Source: Saccharofermentans sp. (GTDB lineage: Bacteria; Bacillota_A; Clostridia; Saccharofermentanales; Saccharofermentanaceae). From it: a stretch of 21,175 bases of DNA. The notes under the pieces were generated by a model that made no database searches, was not told the DNA's origin, and was given only the letters and a program-made list of their open reading frames with translations. The translations under genes and the position numbers were made by a program. Numbering within the stretch: the stretch's first letter is position 1; each line of letters opens with the position of its first letter. This document shows positions 8,063 to 15,330 of this stretch, in pieces. The stretch spans positions 1 to 21,175 of the forward strand of contig JAILHX010000069.1 in NCBI GenBank assembly GCA_024695565.1, written 5' to 3'.

Positions 8063-9001
8063 TTGCTGATCAGTCTTATAGTTCCCTGCTATAACGAAGA
8101 AGGATCGTTGCCGATCCTCTATGAGGCGTTGTGCGGTGTCCGCGACGGCGACGATGCCGGCAGAGATTATGAATTCATCTTCGTAAACGACGGCAGCCGC
8201 GACAAGACCGCCGAGATCATCAAGTCTCTTGCTGAGGACGACGCTTGCGTCAAGTATGTTTTCTTCTCCAGAAATTTCGGCAAGGAAGCCGCCATGTACG
8301 CGGGAATGCAGAAAGCAAAGGGCGATTACATCGCTATCCTTGATGCCGACATGCAGGATCCCCCGTCGCTCATCCCGAGCATGATCAAGGCTCTTGATAA
8401 CGACGAAGCAGACATCATCGCCGCCAGGCGTGTTACCCGTAAGGGCGAACCCAAGATCAGAAGCTTTTTCGCGCGCTGTTTCTACAAGCTCATCAACCGT
8501 ATGTGCGACGTCGAGATCGCAGACGGCGCCAGAGACTTCAGACTCATGAGACGTAAAGTCGTCGATGCGATCTTAAGCCTTGCCGAGCGCCAGCGCTTCT
8601 CGAAGGGTATCTTCGCATGGGTCGGATTCAGGACCAAGTGGGTCGAACACGAGAATGTTGAACGTGTCGCAGGCGAGACCAAGTGGAGCTTCTGGAAGCT
8701 CTTCAGTTATGCGATCGACGGAATCGTCGCATTCACCACGGCACCCTTGCGTTTTGCCACATACGCCGGCTTCGGATTCGCGTTCGCAGGATTTGCATAC
8801 CTCATCTACTACTTCATCCGCGCGATCATCCTTCAGATCTATAACGACGTTCCGGGTTATCCTTCACTCCTGTGCTTCATCCTCTTCATCGGAGGCCTTA
8901 TCCTGATGGCACTCGGCATCTTGGGCGAATACATCGGCAGAACCTACATCGAGACAAAGGGCAGACCGATCTACATCCCCTCTGAAGAATCGAAGGACTG
9001 A
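8063..9001 (+). CDS. CsbB/GtrB-type GT2 polyprenyl-phosphate glycosyltransferase
   Basis: The protein has 312 residues. Its cytoplasmic GT-A domain carries the family start LIVPCYNEE (residues 5-13), FVNDGSRD, RNFGKEAA and the nucleotide-sugar/metal motif DADMQDP (DAD at 94-96). Two C-terminal membrane helices follow (about 230-258 and 268-298). This layout is typical of enzymes that move a sugar from a UDP-sugar to undecaprenyl phosphate on the inner membrane face. The sugar (glucose, GlcNAc or other) cannot be told. Translation appears to start at TTG, supported by AGGAG 7 bases upstream and by the family N-terminus. It is divergent from the yfhO-type gene and followed by a strong terminator, so it is monocistronic. 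A dolichol-phosphate mannose synthase-like annotation would describe the same fold. Confidence 0.92.
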   Translation: MLISLIVPCYNEEGSLPILYEALCGVRDGDDAGRDYEFIFVNDGSRDKTAEIIKSLAEDDACVKYVFFSRNFGKEAAMYAGMQKAKGDYIAILDADMQDPPSLIPSMIKALDNDEADIIAARRVTRKGEPKIRSFFARCFYKLINRMCDVEIADGARDFRLMRRKVVDAILSLAERQRFSKGIFAWVGFRTKWVEHENVERVAGETKWSFWKLFSYAIDGIVAFTTAPLRFATYAGFGFAFAGFAYLIYYFIRAIILQIYNDVPGYPSLLCFILFIGGLILMALGILGEYIGRTYIETKGRPIYIPSEESKD

Positions 9002-9017
9002 TTGCTTAAACAATTGG

Positions 9018-9050
9018 AAAACGGCGGCGCCTTAACGGGCGCCGTTTTTT
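9018..9050 (+). terminator. Strong Rho-independent terminator after the GT2 gene
   Basis: A 7-bp all-GC stem (9025-9031 pairing with 9038-9044, CGGCGCC/GGCGCCG) closes a 6-base loop and runs directly into six T residues (9045-9050). It lies 24 bases beyond the GT2 stop codon. Confidence 0.88.
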
Positions 9051-9072
9051 GAGCCCCCATCAGCGTTCGGCG

Positions 9073-9106
9073 AAAAACCGGGCGTGTTTGGAGCAAAAAA
9101 CGCCCG
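9073..9106 (-). terminator. Probable minus-strand terminator for the GT-C-like membrane protein gene
   Basis: A perfect 7-bp stem CGGGCGT/ACGCCCG (9079-9085 with 9100-9106, 14-base loop) is followed on the minus strand by five T residues (9077-9073). It lies about 225 bases beyond the stop codon at 9331, so any transcript would carry a long 3' tail containing the direct repeats. Confidence 0.5.
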
Positions 9107-9200
9107 AAAAAATTCAAATTGGCTCAAAATGGCGAGAATCCGGGCGTTTTTCGGGCAGAATCCGCCCGGAATCTGCCCAGACTGAACTAGCCGAGTCGGG

Positions 9201-9307
9201 TTTACTTTTTTCCGGGCAAAAACGGCCCTGATTTTGACAGGATTTGAGTAAATTGAGTGGGATTTACTTTTTTTCGGGCAAATATCGCACTATTTTTGAC
9301 AGGATTT
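9201..9307. repeat. Imperfect 45-base direct repeat, period 62 bases
   Basis: Copy A (9201-9245) and copy B (9263-9307) both run TTTACTTTTTT, a CGGGCAAA core and TTTTGACAGGATTT. By eye about 38 of 45 positions agree with no gaps. The second copy ends just before the 3' end of the minus-strand membrane protein gene. Confidence 0.75.
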
Positions 9308-9346
9308 TGCCAGAAGCCGCCGAAGCAGAATCACTTCTTGGCAAAA
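9305..9346. repeat. Long inverted repeat over the 3' end of the membrane protein gene
   Basis: TTTTGCCAGAAG (9305-9316) pairs with CTTCTTGGCAAAA (9334-9346) apart from one bulged T, across a 17-base loop that includes the stop codon (9331-9333). No T run follows on either strand, so it does not look like an ordinary terminator; it may be a 3' stabilising hairpin. Confidence 0.6.
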
Positions 9347-10968
9347 TACCTGAAGAAGAAGCTGTCCTCATAGCCCTCGGCGAAGAACTGCTCATCGATG
9401 GTTACGGCATATTCGGCCGCGTGCTCGGACCGGTTGATGTTGCCGAACGAACCGATGTCTTCCTTGTCGCTCTTGTCGCCGTTTATCATTGAACCGAAGA
9501 TGACGAAGAAGTTCATGAGCGTCGTTAATGTCATGATCATCACTGTGAGCATGACGGCAGCAGACTTAAGCCACCCTTTCTTTGTCACAGGGGTGTTCTT
9601 CTTGTCCATTACTTCGGCGACATATCCGCTCATCAGGATGCAGAAGTAGAACAGTGCGGGCATCGAGCCTCGCATGTTGAAGTCGTTCATGTCCGTGATC
9701 TGGTAGAACGGGATGAGAGCGAGCGTTCCGATAGCTGCCCAGAATACCGCGCTGCTCTTTTCCTGCTTGTAGAGCATCAGCACGAACGGAAGGACTTCGA
9801 TAGCAAAAAACAAAATGAGCGCAGGTGCGAACAGTGCCGGGTTCTGGAAGCATTCCCATGCGAAGTTCCTGACACTGACTGCTCCGGAATTAGACATATA
9901 GTAACTGCCGAATACGGCAAGCAGTAAAACTGAAGATGCGATATTGACCGGGCTGAATGTGTTGAGCAGGGTCTTCGAGATCTTGTCAGCTCTCTGCTTC
10001 CTGCCAAACAGGAAGGCAATGACCATGGGGATTATTCCGAATACTGCCCATGGCGAGTATGCGAAAAGAATTCCCGCGGTAAGTCCTGTAGATCTTGTGT
10101 TGTGCGCCATCATCATCAGTGCGACGATCAGGAAGCACGGGATCATCTGGTTAAAGACGCTCGCGAGTTCCCTGAAGTTGCTGATATAGCTCATGGCGGG
10201 AACCCAGCCTTCGAACCAGCGCCAGCCGTTATAACCGGTGAACAGATAAACGAGGTTGGGGAGCGCATCAAGTCCGGAGAAGAATACGAACATGAAGGGT
10301 ATTGCAGCGGTCGCTTTTTTTATTACAGCGCCGGTTGCAAGGAAGCACAGGAAGATTCCCAGTGCATTCCATAGGAACAGCGCAAAATTGCCTGCTTCAA
10401 AACCGAACATCTTACCTATTAGTGCCGCGGGCATCCAATAGATGAAGTAATATGAGAACGCGCGCGTTCCTGAAGCGATGCCGAAGACTTCGATCACTTC
10501 AGGGTTCGTCTGCGTCTTATAGTCGTAGATGACGGGCCAGTCGTAATTGATGAGATCTCTTAAGATCGCGCGCCTGTATGCGTGGTCCTGAAGCGTATAG
10601 ATGTACTCGCCCGCACCGGATATAAAAGATACCAGGAGCGCCGTTACGGCAAACCCGATCAGGTACTTAAGCGGGATCTTCAGGTTGTTATCAGATACAG
10701 AGATCTTCCTGCCGTCGGGATCATTGAGGCAGTCGGAAACGCTGTAGAAGACCATTCCCGCGAAGATCAGTACCAGAGGGATTGCCACCACGAGGCGGAG
10801 ATACCCCAAGAAAAACATAAACAGCGGGACCGTCAGGAAAAGGACAACTGAAGTGAAGAGCCACGGATAAGGTATCTCGATGCTTCTGTTCTCACGGGAA
10901 GGCTTTGGCTGAGCCACGGCCTTCTTCCTGGTCTTAGAAGAATCCCCTATCTGCTTTACTTCCTTCAT
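9331..10968 (-). CDS. Polytopic membrane protein with GT-C-like features, function unknown
   Basis: The 545-residue protein has a Lys-rich cytoplasmic tail (residues 1-33), then about 12 hydrophobic segments and a short polar C-terminus. I do not recognise a named family with certainty. The loop after the third or fourth helix contains D128-H-A-Y-R-R, then R-D138-L and D143-W-P. This resembles the external acidic loop of GT-C glycosyltransferases that use lipid-linked sugars. With a lipid-sugar GT2 gene and a YfhO-type gene nearby, a transferase or a polymer-handling membrane protein is the best inference. The ATG follows AGGAAGG closely. The gene lies 50 bases after the cyclophilin gene on the same strand, with no terminator between, so it may be the last gene of that operon. 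Confidence 0.7.
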   Translation of the reverse strand: MKEVKQIGDSSKTRKKAVAQPKPSRENRSIEIPYPWLFTSVVLFLTVPLFMFFLGYLRLVVAIPLVLIFAGMVFYSVSDCLNDPDGRKISVSDNNLKIPLKYLIGFAVTALLVSFISGAGEYIYTLQDHAYRRAILRDLINYDWPVIYDYKTQTNPEVIEVFGIASGTRAFSYYFIYWMPAALIGKMFGFEAGNFALFLWNALGIFLCFLATGAVIKKATAAIPFMFVFFSGLDALPNLVYLFTGYNGWRWFEGWVPAMSYISNFRELASVFNQMIPCFLIVALMMMAHNTRSTGLTAGILFAYSPWAVFGIIPMVIAFLFGRKQRADKISKTLLNTFSPVNIASSVLLLAVFGSYYMSNSGAVSVRNFAWECFQNPALFAPALILFFAIEVLPFVLMLYKQEKSSAVFWAAIGTLALIPFYQITDMNDFNMRGSMPALFYFCILMSGYVAEVMDKKNTPVTKKGWLKSAAVMLTVMIMTLTTLMNFFVIFGSMINGDKSDKEDIGSFGNINRSEHAAEYAVTIDEQFFAEGYEDSFFFRYFAKK

Positions 10969-11018
10969 TATCCTTCCTGATCCCCACTGTCTTAAGTAAT
11001 TACCGTCTTAAAGACTTA

Positions 11019-11504
11019 TCAGAGCTGAACGGTCATGAACTCGATCTGCTGTTCCTCATACGGTCTGTCATTATAGTCCGTCTTAACGGATGCGATCCGG
11101 TCGACGACTTCGATACCTTCGATGAGCTTACCGAATGCAGCATACTGTCCGTCAAGAAACGGAGAATCCGCGTGCATGATGAAGAACTGGGAACCGGCTG
11201 AGTTAGGATCTGTAGCACGTGCCATAGAAAGAACGCCTCTTGTGTGCTTTAGGTCATTTCTGAAGCCGTTAGCAGAGAACTCACCCTTGATGCAGTAGCC
11301 CGGACCGCCCATGCCTGTTCCCTCGGGGTCGCCGCCCTGGATCATGAATCCGGAGATGACTCTGTGGAAGATCAGACCGTTGTAGAATCCCTGTGAAGCG
11401 AGATCTACGAAGTTCTTTACTGTCTCGGGTGCGATCTCAGGATAAAGCTCGGCCTTCATTGTGCCGCCGTTTTTCATCTGGATAGTAACGATAGGATTTC
11501 CCAT
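11019..11504 (-). CDS. Cyclophilin-type peptidyl-prolyl cis-trans isomerase
   Basis: This 161-residue single-domain cyclophilin lacks a signal peptide, so it should act in the cytoplasm to speed proline isomerisation during folding. Catalytic-site residues are visible in FHRVISGFMIQGGD (Arg48, Phe53, Gln56) and AGSQFFIMH. The segment corresponding to human Trp121-His126 reads F-L-D-G-Q-Y. Phe replaces the cyclosporin-contacting Trp, as in many bacterial cyclophilins, and Tyr replaces His. The ATG has AAGGAG about 10 bases upstream, overlapping the stop codon of pncB, so the two are tightly coupled in one operon. Confidence 0.94.
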   Translation of the reverse strand: MGNPIVTIQMKNGGTMKAELYPEIAPETVKNFVDLASQGFYNGLIFHRVISGFMIQGGDPEGTGMGGPGYCIKGEFSANGFRNDLKHTRGVLSMARATDPNSAGSQFFIMHADSPFLDGQYAAFGKLIEGIEVVDRIASVKTDYNDRPYEEQQIEFMTVQL

Positions 11505-11518
11505 AAAAATATTTCTCC

Positions 11519-12982
11519 TTATCTTCTTCTGTAAGATCTTAAGATGTCGTCCTTGATCTTCCAGAGCTTGGGTGACAGGTCGACATAATAGTTATGAGGA
11601 TTCTCGAATCTCTTAACGGAATCCCAGAGTGAATCGAGCTCCTTGGTGCAGTAAGCCCTGATCTCAGCGATCGACGGCTTGTCGTAAACGAGCTTGCCAT
11701 CCTTGAAGATCTGAACGAGGAGCTCTCTTGCCGTGTAGTTTTCGAGAACTTTGGACTTCCATGTATTGTCAGGATCGAAGATCTCATAAGGCTCGCCATT
11801 TGGGATCTCCTCGTCAGCAACCAAGACAACGTCAGCCAATGCCTTGCCCGTAGCGTTGTCGTAGAATCTTACGATCTTCTTGCTGCAGGGATTTGTGACC
11901 TTGCCGATGGAATCGGAGATCTTCATCTTCGGGATGATCGTTCCGTCTTCAGCTTCAACGGCAGCGATCTTATAAACGCCTCCGAAAACAGGCTCAGCCT
12001 TGGAAGTGATAAGTCTCTCGCCTACGCCGAAAGAATCGATGCACGCACCCTGACTGATGAGGTCACGGATGAGGTACTCGTCAAGAGCATTGGATACAGT
12101 GATCTTACAATCTGTAAGTCCTGCCTCATCAAGCATCTTACGGGCGCTCTGTGTCATGTATGTAAGGTCGCCGGAGTCGATCCTGATACCCTTGAGTCTC
12201 TTGCCCATGGGCTCTAAGACTTCCTTGGCGCACTTGATCGCATTCGGAATACCGGAACGGAGAACGTCGTAAGTATCAACGAGCAGAAGTGCTCCGTCAG
12301 GATAAGCGAGTGAATATGCCTTGAATGCTTCGAACTCGTTGTCGAAAAGCATTACCCACGAGTGAGCCATCGTTCCTGAGAGCGGGATGTTGAACTGCTG
12401 TCCGCAGATCGTGCAGGACGTGCCTGCAGCGCCTGCGATATAAGCAGCTCTTGCGCCCAATACAGAAGCGTCAAAACCCTGGGCACGGCGAGCGCCGAAT
12501 TCCATAACGGGTCTGCCCTCGGCTGCTCTTACGATCCTGGCAGTCTTAGTTGCGATAAGAGTCTGGTGATTGATCGTGCAGAGGAGCGCTGTCTCAAGGA
12601 GCTGTGCCTGAATGATCGGACCTCTTACCTTAACGAGGGGTTCTTTAGGGAATACAACAGTTCCTTCCGGAATTGCCCAGACGTCACAAGTAAACTCGAA
12701 TCCTCTTAAGTAATTGATAAACTCATCATTGAAATGATAGTTATCCTTGAGGAAAGTCAGATCGTCTTCTGAGAACTTAAGGCTCGAGAGATAATCGATG
12801 ACCTGCTCAAGTCCTGCCATGACGGCATATCCGCCGTTCTCGGGAATGTTTCTGAAGAACATATCGAAGTAAACGATCTTGTCCCTGTTCCCGCTGTTCA
12901 GATAACCGTTAGCCATGGTGAGCTCATAGAAGTCCGTGAGCATACTCATGTTGGTTCTGTCATTCCACATACCGTAATCCAT
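11519..12982 (-). CDS. pncB: Nicotinate phosphoribosyltransferase
   Basis: The enzyme makes nicotinate mononucleotide from nicotinate and PRPP with ATP use, the entry step of NAD salvage (Preiss-Handler route). The 487 residues match the usual bacterial length. Family motifs run in order: LTDFYELTMANGY near the N-terminus, GARRAQG, SGTMAHSWV with His207 (the phosphorylated His of the family), DTYD, GIRIDSGDL, SNALDEY and FGVGERL. The ATG is backed by GGGAGG 8 bases upstream. It starts 30 bases after the SPFH gene and ends 14 bases before the cyclophilin gene, in an apparent nfeD-SPFH-pncB-cyclophilin transcript. No NAD or nicotinate regulator or riboswitch is visible nearby. Confidence 0.96.
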   Translation of the reverse strand: MDYGMWNDRTNMSMLTDFYELTMANGYLNSGNRDKIVYFDMFFRNIPENGGYAVMAGLEQVIDYLSSLKFSEDDLTFLKDNYHFNDEFINYLRGFEFTCDVWAIPEGTVVFPKEPLVKVRGPIIQAQLLETALLCTINHQTLIATKTARIVRAAEGRPVMEFGARRAQGFDASVLGARAAYIAGAAGTSCTICGQQFNIPLSGTMAHSWVMLFDNEFEAFKAYSLAYPDGALLLVDTYDVLRSGIPNAIKCAKEVLEPMGKRLKGIRIDSGDLTYMTQSARKMLDEAGLTDCKITVSNALDEYLIRDLISQGACIDSFGVGERLITSKAEPVFGGVYKIAAVEAEDGTIIPKMKISDSIGKVTNPCSKKIVRFYDNATGKALADVVLVADEEIPNGEPYEIFDPDNTWKSKVLENYTARELLVQIFKDGKLVYDKPSIAEIRAYCTKELDSLWDSVKRFENPHNYYVDLSPKLWKIKDDILRSYRRR

Positions 12983-13012
12983 TAGATATTCCTCCCAAAG
13001 AGTTAGTCTTTA

Positions 13013-13927
13013 TTATGATTTTGCTATCTCTTTAATTGTAGTTGTAAGTCCTGCGATACCTTGAAGATCTGAAGGGATGATGATCTTTGTGGATGCACCC
13101 TGTCCGACCTTCTCAAGTGCTTCGAGACCCTTGATCGCGATAAGTCCGTCGTCAGCGCCGACATCCTTAACCATCTGGAGACCCTTTGCCGTAGCTTCCT
13201 GTACTGCGAGGATAGCCTGGGCCTGACCTTCAGCCTCTCTGATAGCTGCCTGCTTCTTAGCCTCAGCTCTGAGGATAGCTGCTTCCTTCTCACCCTCTGC
13301 TACTCTGATCGCAGATTCCTTCTCACCTTCGGCGATAAGGATCTTCTCTCTCTTCTCACGCTCAGCCTTCATCTGCTTCTCCATCGCAGCCTGGATCTCC
13401 TTAGGCGGGATGATGTTCTTGAGCTCAACGCGGTTTACCTTGATTCCCCAAGGGTCTGTAGCTTCATCAAGGATCTCTCTCATTCTCGTGTTGATGATGT
13501 CTCTTGATGTGAGTGTCTGGTCGAGTTCCAGGTCACCGATGATGTTACGGAGTGTTGTTGCCGAGAGATTCTCGATAGCAACGATAGGACGCTCGATTCC
13601 GTATGTATAGAGCTTAGGGTCTACGATCTGATAGAAAAGGACTGTATCGATCTGCATTGTAACGTTATCCTTCGTGATAACGGCCTGAGGTGCAAAGTCT
13701 GCGACCTTCTCCTTCAATGAGATCTTCTTTGCAACACGGTCGATAAAAGGAACCTTGATGTGGAAACCTGTCTCCCATGTTGTTCTGTATGTTCCGAGAC
13801 GCTCGATGATGAATGTCGTTGCCTGGGGAACGATCTTGATATTCGGCACGATAAGTGCGATTACGACGATAAGTGCGATTGCAATACCGATGATTGTACC
13901 TGTTGTTGATCCTACGATTGTTAACAT
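13013..13927 (-). CDS. SPFH/stomatin-family membrane protein (QmcA-like)
   Basis: The 304-residue protein has one N-terminal membrane helix and an SPFH domain opening with IVPQATTFIIERLGTYRTTW. A long Ala/Glu/Lys-rich coiled coil follows (AEGEKEAAILRAEAKKQAAI and neighbours), then a hydrophobic end. Stomatins oligomerise in the membrane and organise microdomains; in bacteria they are commonly encoded next to NfeD proteins, as here. The frame can be opened at an ATG at 13942, but that site has no ribosome binding site. GGAGG at 13936-13940 lies within that extension and 8 bases before the ATG at 13927, so translation should start there. The gap to the nfeD stop is 18 bases. Confidence 0.93.
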   Translation of the reverse strand: MLTIVGSTTGTIIGIAIALIVVIALIVPNIKIVPQATTFIIERLGTYRTTWETGFHIKVPFIDRVAKKISLKEKVADFAPQAVITKDNVTMQIDTVLFYQIVDPKLYTYGIERPIVAIENLSATTLRNIIGDLELDQTLTSRDIINTRMREILDEATDPWGIKVNRVELKNIIPPKEIQAAMEKQMKAEREKREKILIAEGEKESAIRVAEGEKEAAILRAEAKKQAAIREAEGQAQAILAVQEATAKGLQMVKDVGADDGLIAIKGLEALEKVGQGASTKIIIPSDLQGIAGLTTTIKEIAKS

Positions 13928-13935
13928 AAGTTTAT

Positions 13936-13940
13936 CCTCC
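13936..13940 (-). promoter_or_regulatory. Ribosome binding site that fixes the SPFH protein start
   Basis: GGAGG on the minus strand is 8 bases before the ATG at 13927 and directly follows the alternative ATG at 13942, whose own upstream bases (nfeD stop region) carry no such site. Confidence 0.8.
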
Positions 13941-13945
13941 ATATT

Positions 13946-14386
13946 TTACGGTGCGATCTCGACTACGAGCTTAACACCTTCGATTGCCTTGACTGTGACC
14001 TTAATGCCTTCGGCAATATCCGTATCGGCCTTCGCGCTCCAGACCTGTCCGTCGATCTTGACCTGTCCTTTGCCCTCCGTACGGTTAAGCGGCACGATCA
14101 CGATGCCATCCCTTCCGATGAGCCTGTCTGCATTAGTCCGCTGAATGTTCTTCTTGCGAAGTGATTCAAGCTTGGGTTTTATCCAGATCATGCAGAGCAC
14201 AAAACAAATTATGGATACGCCAGCCATCACTGCTATCTGCGCTACAAGCGGTGCACCGCAAAGGTCCATTACCATTGCGACGAGCGCACCGACCGCGAAC
14301 CAGAGCGTCGCAAGTCCGGTGGTCACCACTTCGATAACGAGCATTATGATCGCTATGACGAGCCATACAACCCACCAGCTAATCAT
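13946..14386 (-). CDS. Short NfeD-family membrane protein
   Basis: This 146-residue protein has three or four hydrophobic helices within residues 1-70 and a C-terminal soluble OB-fold-like domain (about 85-146, including LIGRDGIVIVPLNRTEGKGQV). It lacks the N-terminal ClpP-like protease domain of long NfeD proteins, so it is the short type that partners stomatin/SPFH proteins. The SPFH gene follows after 18 bases, as in the known NfeD-stomatin gene pairs. The ATG has GGGAGG about 10 bases upstream. A membrane-organising role with its partner is inferred from family knowledge. Confidence 0.9.
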   Translation of the reverse strand: MISWWVVWLVIAIIMLVIEVVTTGLATLWFAVGALVAMVMDLCGAPLVAQIAVMAGVSIICFVLCMIWIKPKLESLRKKNIQRTNADRLIGRDGIVIVPLNRTEGKGQVKIDGQVWSAKADTDIAEGIKVTVKAIEGVKLVVEIAP

Positions 14387-14412
14387 TTTCTTAAATCCTC
14401 CCTTTTTAAATT

Positions 14413-14436
14413 AATGCGGGTATTCCGGCCCGCATT
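14413..14436 (-). other. Leader hairpin at the predicted 5' end of the nfeD transcript
   Basis: A perfect 8-bp stem (14413-14420 with 14429-14436, AATGCGGG/CCCGCATT) closes an 8-base loop. It starts almost exactly where the predicted promoter would begin transcription (about 14436). No proper T run follows, so it looks more like a 5' stabilising hairpin than a terminator. Confidence 0.5.
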
Positions 14437-14442
14437 TAAGTA

Positions 14443-14471
14443 ATTATATCATCTTTGGTTGAGGTTATTAA
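14443..14471 (-). promoter_or_regulatory. Candidate sigma-A promoter for the nfeD-SPFH-pncB operon
   Basis: On the minus strand a perfect TATAAT (14443-14448) is preceded after 17 bases by TTAATA (14466-14471), a weak -35 box. It lies in the 191-base gap between truA and nfeD, about 57 bases before the nfeD ATG. Confidence 0.45.
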
Positions 14472-14577
14472 TAATATTGGGACCGATTACACTTTTGAGT
14501 ATTGGGTTTTTAGAGAGCACGGTAATATTGCCTTCATGCCTTCCCCAAGCTCGAAAATAACAACTCCCGCGGGCTTA

Positions 14578-15321
14578 TCAGATAAACACTTCTTCCAGCG
14601 TCAGACCTTTTGCGGGAAGCGTCTTGCCCGCACGGGTCCTGTCGCAGCTATCGATAATATCCTTCACTTCGGCAGGTTCGATCTTACCCTGACCGACGTA
14701 GAGCAAAGTCCCTGCAATGATGCGGACCATGTTGTAGAGAAATGCCTCACCGGATACTTCGATCTCGATCAGCAGAGGATCTTCGCCTGATGCGTTGACC
14801 TTGACTCCGAAGAGCCTTCTTACCGTAGTCTTCTGCGAGCCGCCCGCAGCACAAAAGGCAGAGAAATCATGCTCGCCGGCAAAATGTTCAGCGGCAGAAG
14901 ACATCCGGGAGATGTCAGGCTTAACGGGACAATAGTATGCGTTGCGGTCCAGAAGCGGGCTTCTGGTCGGTGATGAATAGATGCGGTAGATGTAACGCTT
15001 GCCCTTGATGTCGAAGCGGGCAGAGAAGTTATCTGCAACATAAAAGGACTTCTTCACAGCCACGTCGTCAGGCAGCAGGGCATTCATCGCGAGCGGAAAC
15101 TTGTCTTCAGGAATAACAAACGGGACGTCCGCGTGGCTCAGGTGGCATCTGGCATGGACACCTGCGTCGGTTCTGGAGCACCCCGTAAGTCTGATATCTG
15201 TTTTGTATAAGCCGGCCAGCGCCTTTTCGAGCACATCCTGAACAGCCCTTGCATTTTCCTGTGACTGGAATCCTGCAAAACCGGTGCCGTCAAACTCGGT
15301 GATGAAGGCTATTCTGGGCAT
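14578..15321 (-). CDS. truA: tRNA pseudouridine synthase A
   Basis: The enzyme converts uridine to pseudouridine at positions 38-40 of the tRNA anticodon arm. The 247 residues carry the N-terminal TruA signature (FDGTGFAGFQSQ, residues 10-21) and the catalytic motif GCSRTDAGVHA with nucleophile Asp52. In many Firmicutes truA directly follows ecfT; here a glucokinase gene lies between them. The start is 9 bases after the glucokinase stop and has only a weak site (AGAAG), suggesting translational coupling. No clear terminator follows; the next genes have their own candidate promoter. Confidence 0.96.
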   Translation of the reverse strand: MPRIAFITEFDGTGFAGFQSQENARAVQDVLEKALAGLYKTDIRLTGCSRTDAGVHARCHLSHADVPFVIPEDKFPLAMNALLPDDVAVKKSFYVADNFSARFDIKGKRYIYRIYSSPTRSPLLDRNAYYCPVKPDISRMSSAAEHFAGEHDFSAFCAAGGSQKTTVRRLFGVKVNASGEDPLLIEIEVSGEAFLYNMVRIIAGTLLYVGQGKIEPAEVKDIIDSCDRTRAGKTLPAKGLTLEEVFI

Positions 15322-15330
15322 GGCTTCTGA

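Larger units (their letters stand above)
9051..9330. other. Gene-free, CGGGC/GCCCG-rich intergenic region between convergent genes
   Basis: I find no convincing gene here; the short open frames lack family features and good ribosome binding sites. The stretch holds repeated CGGGC and GCCCG words beside A or T runs, forming several alternative hairpins. These include 9079-9085/9100-9106, 9139-9146/9163-9170 and 9153-9159/9172-9178; the last two cannot form together. A 45-base imperfect direct repeat follows. The region may be a decayed or lineage-specific interspersed repeat used as a two-way terminator block. Confidence 0.6.

Noticed and set aside
9049..9231. A 60-codon plus-strand frame in the repeat-rich intergenic region
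   Set aside because: It begins inside the post-terminator sequence, lacks a ribosome binding site and covers hairpin-forming repeats, so coding is unlikely.
9236..9301. TTGACA words in both direct-repeat copies as -35 boxes
   Set aside because: No -10-like hexamer lies 16-18 bases downstream of either copy, and no plus-strand gene follows.
9244..9492. An 82-codon plus-strand frame at the 3' end of the GT-C-like gene
   Set aside because: Most of it is antisense to the real coding sequence and the rest is direct-repeat copy B.
14413..14436. Hairpin as a terminator for truA
   Set aside because: It lies downstream of a better promoter for nfeD and has no T run on the minus strand; a leader hairpin fits better.
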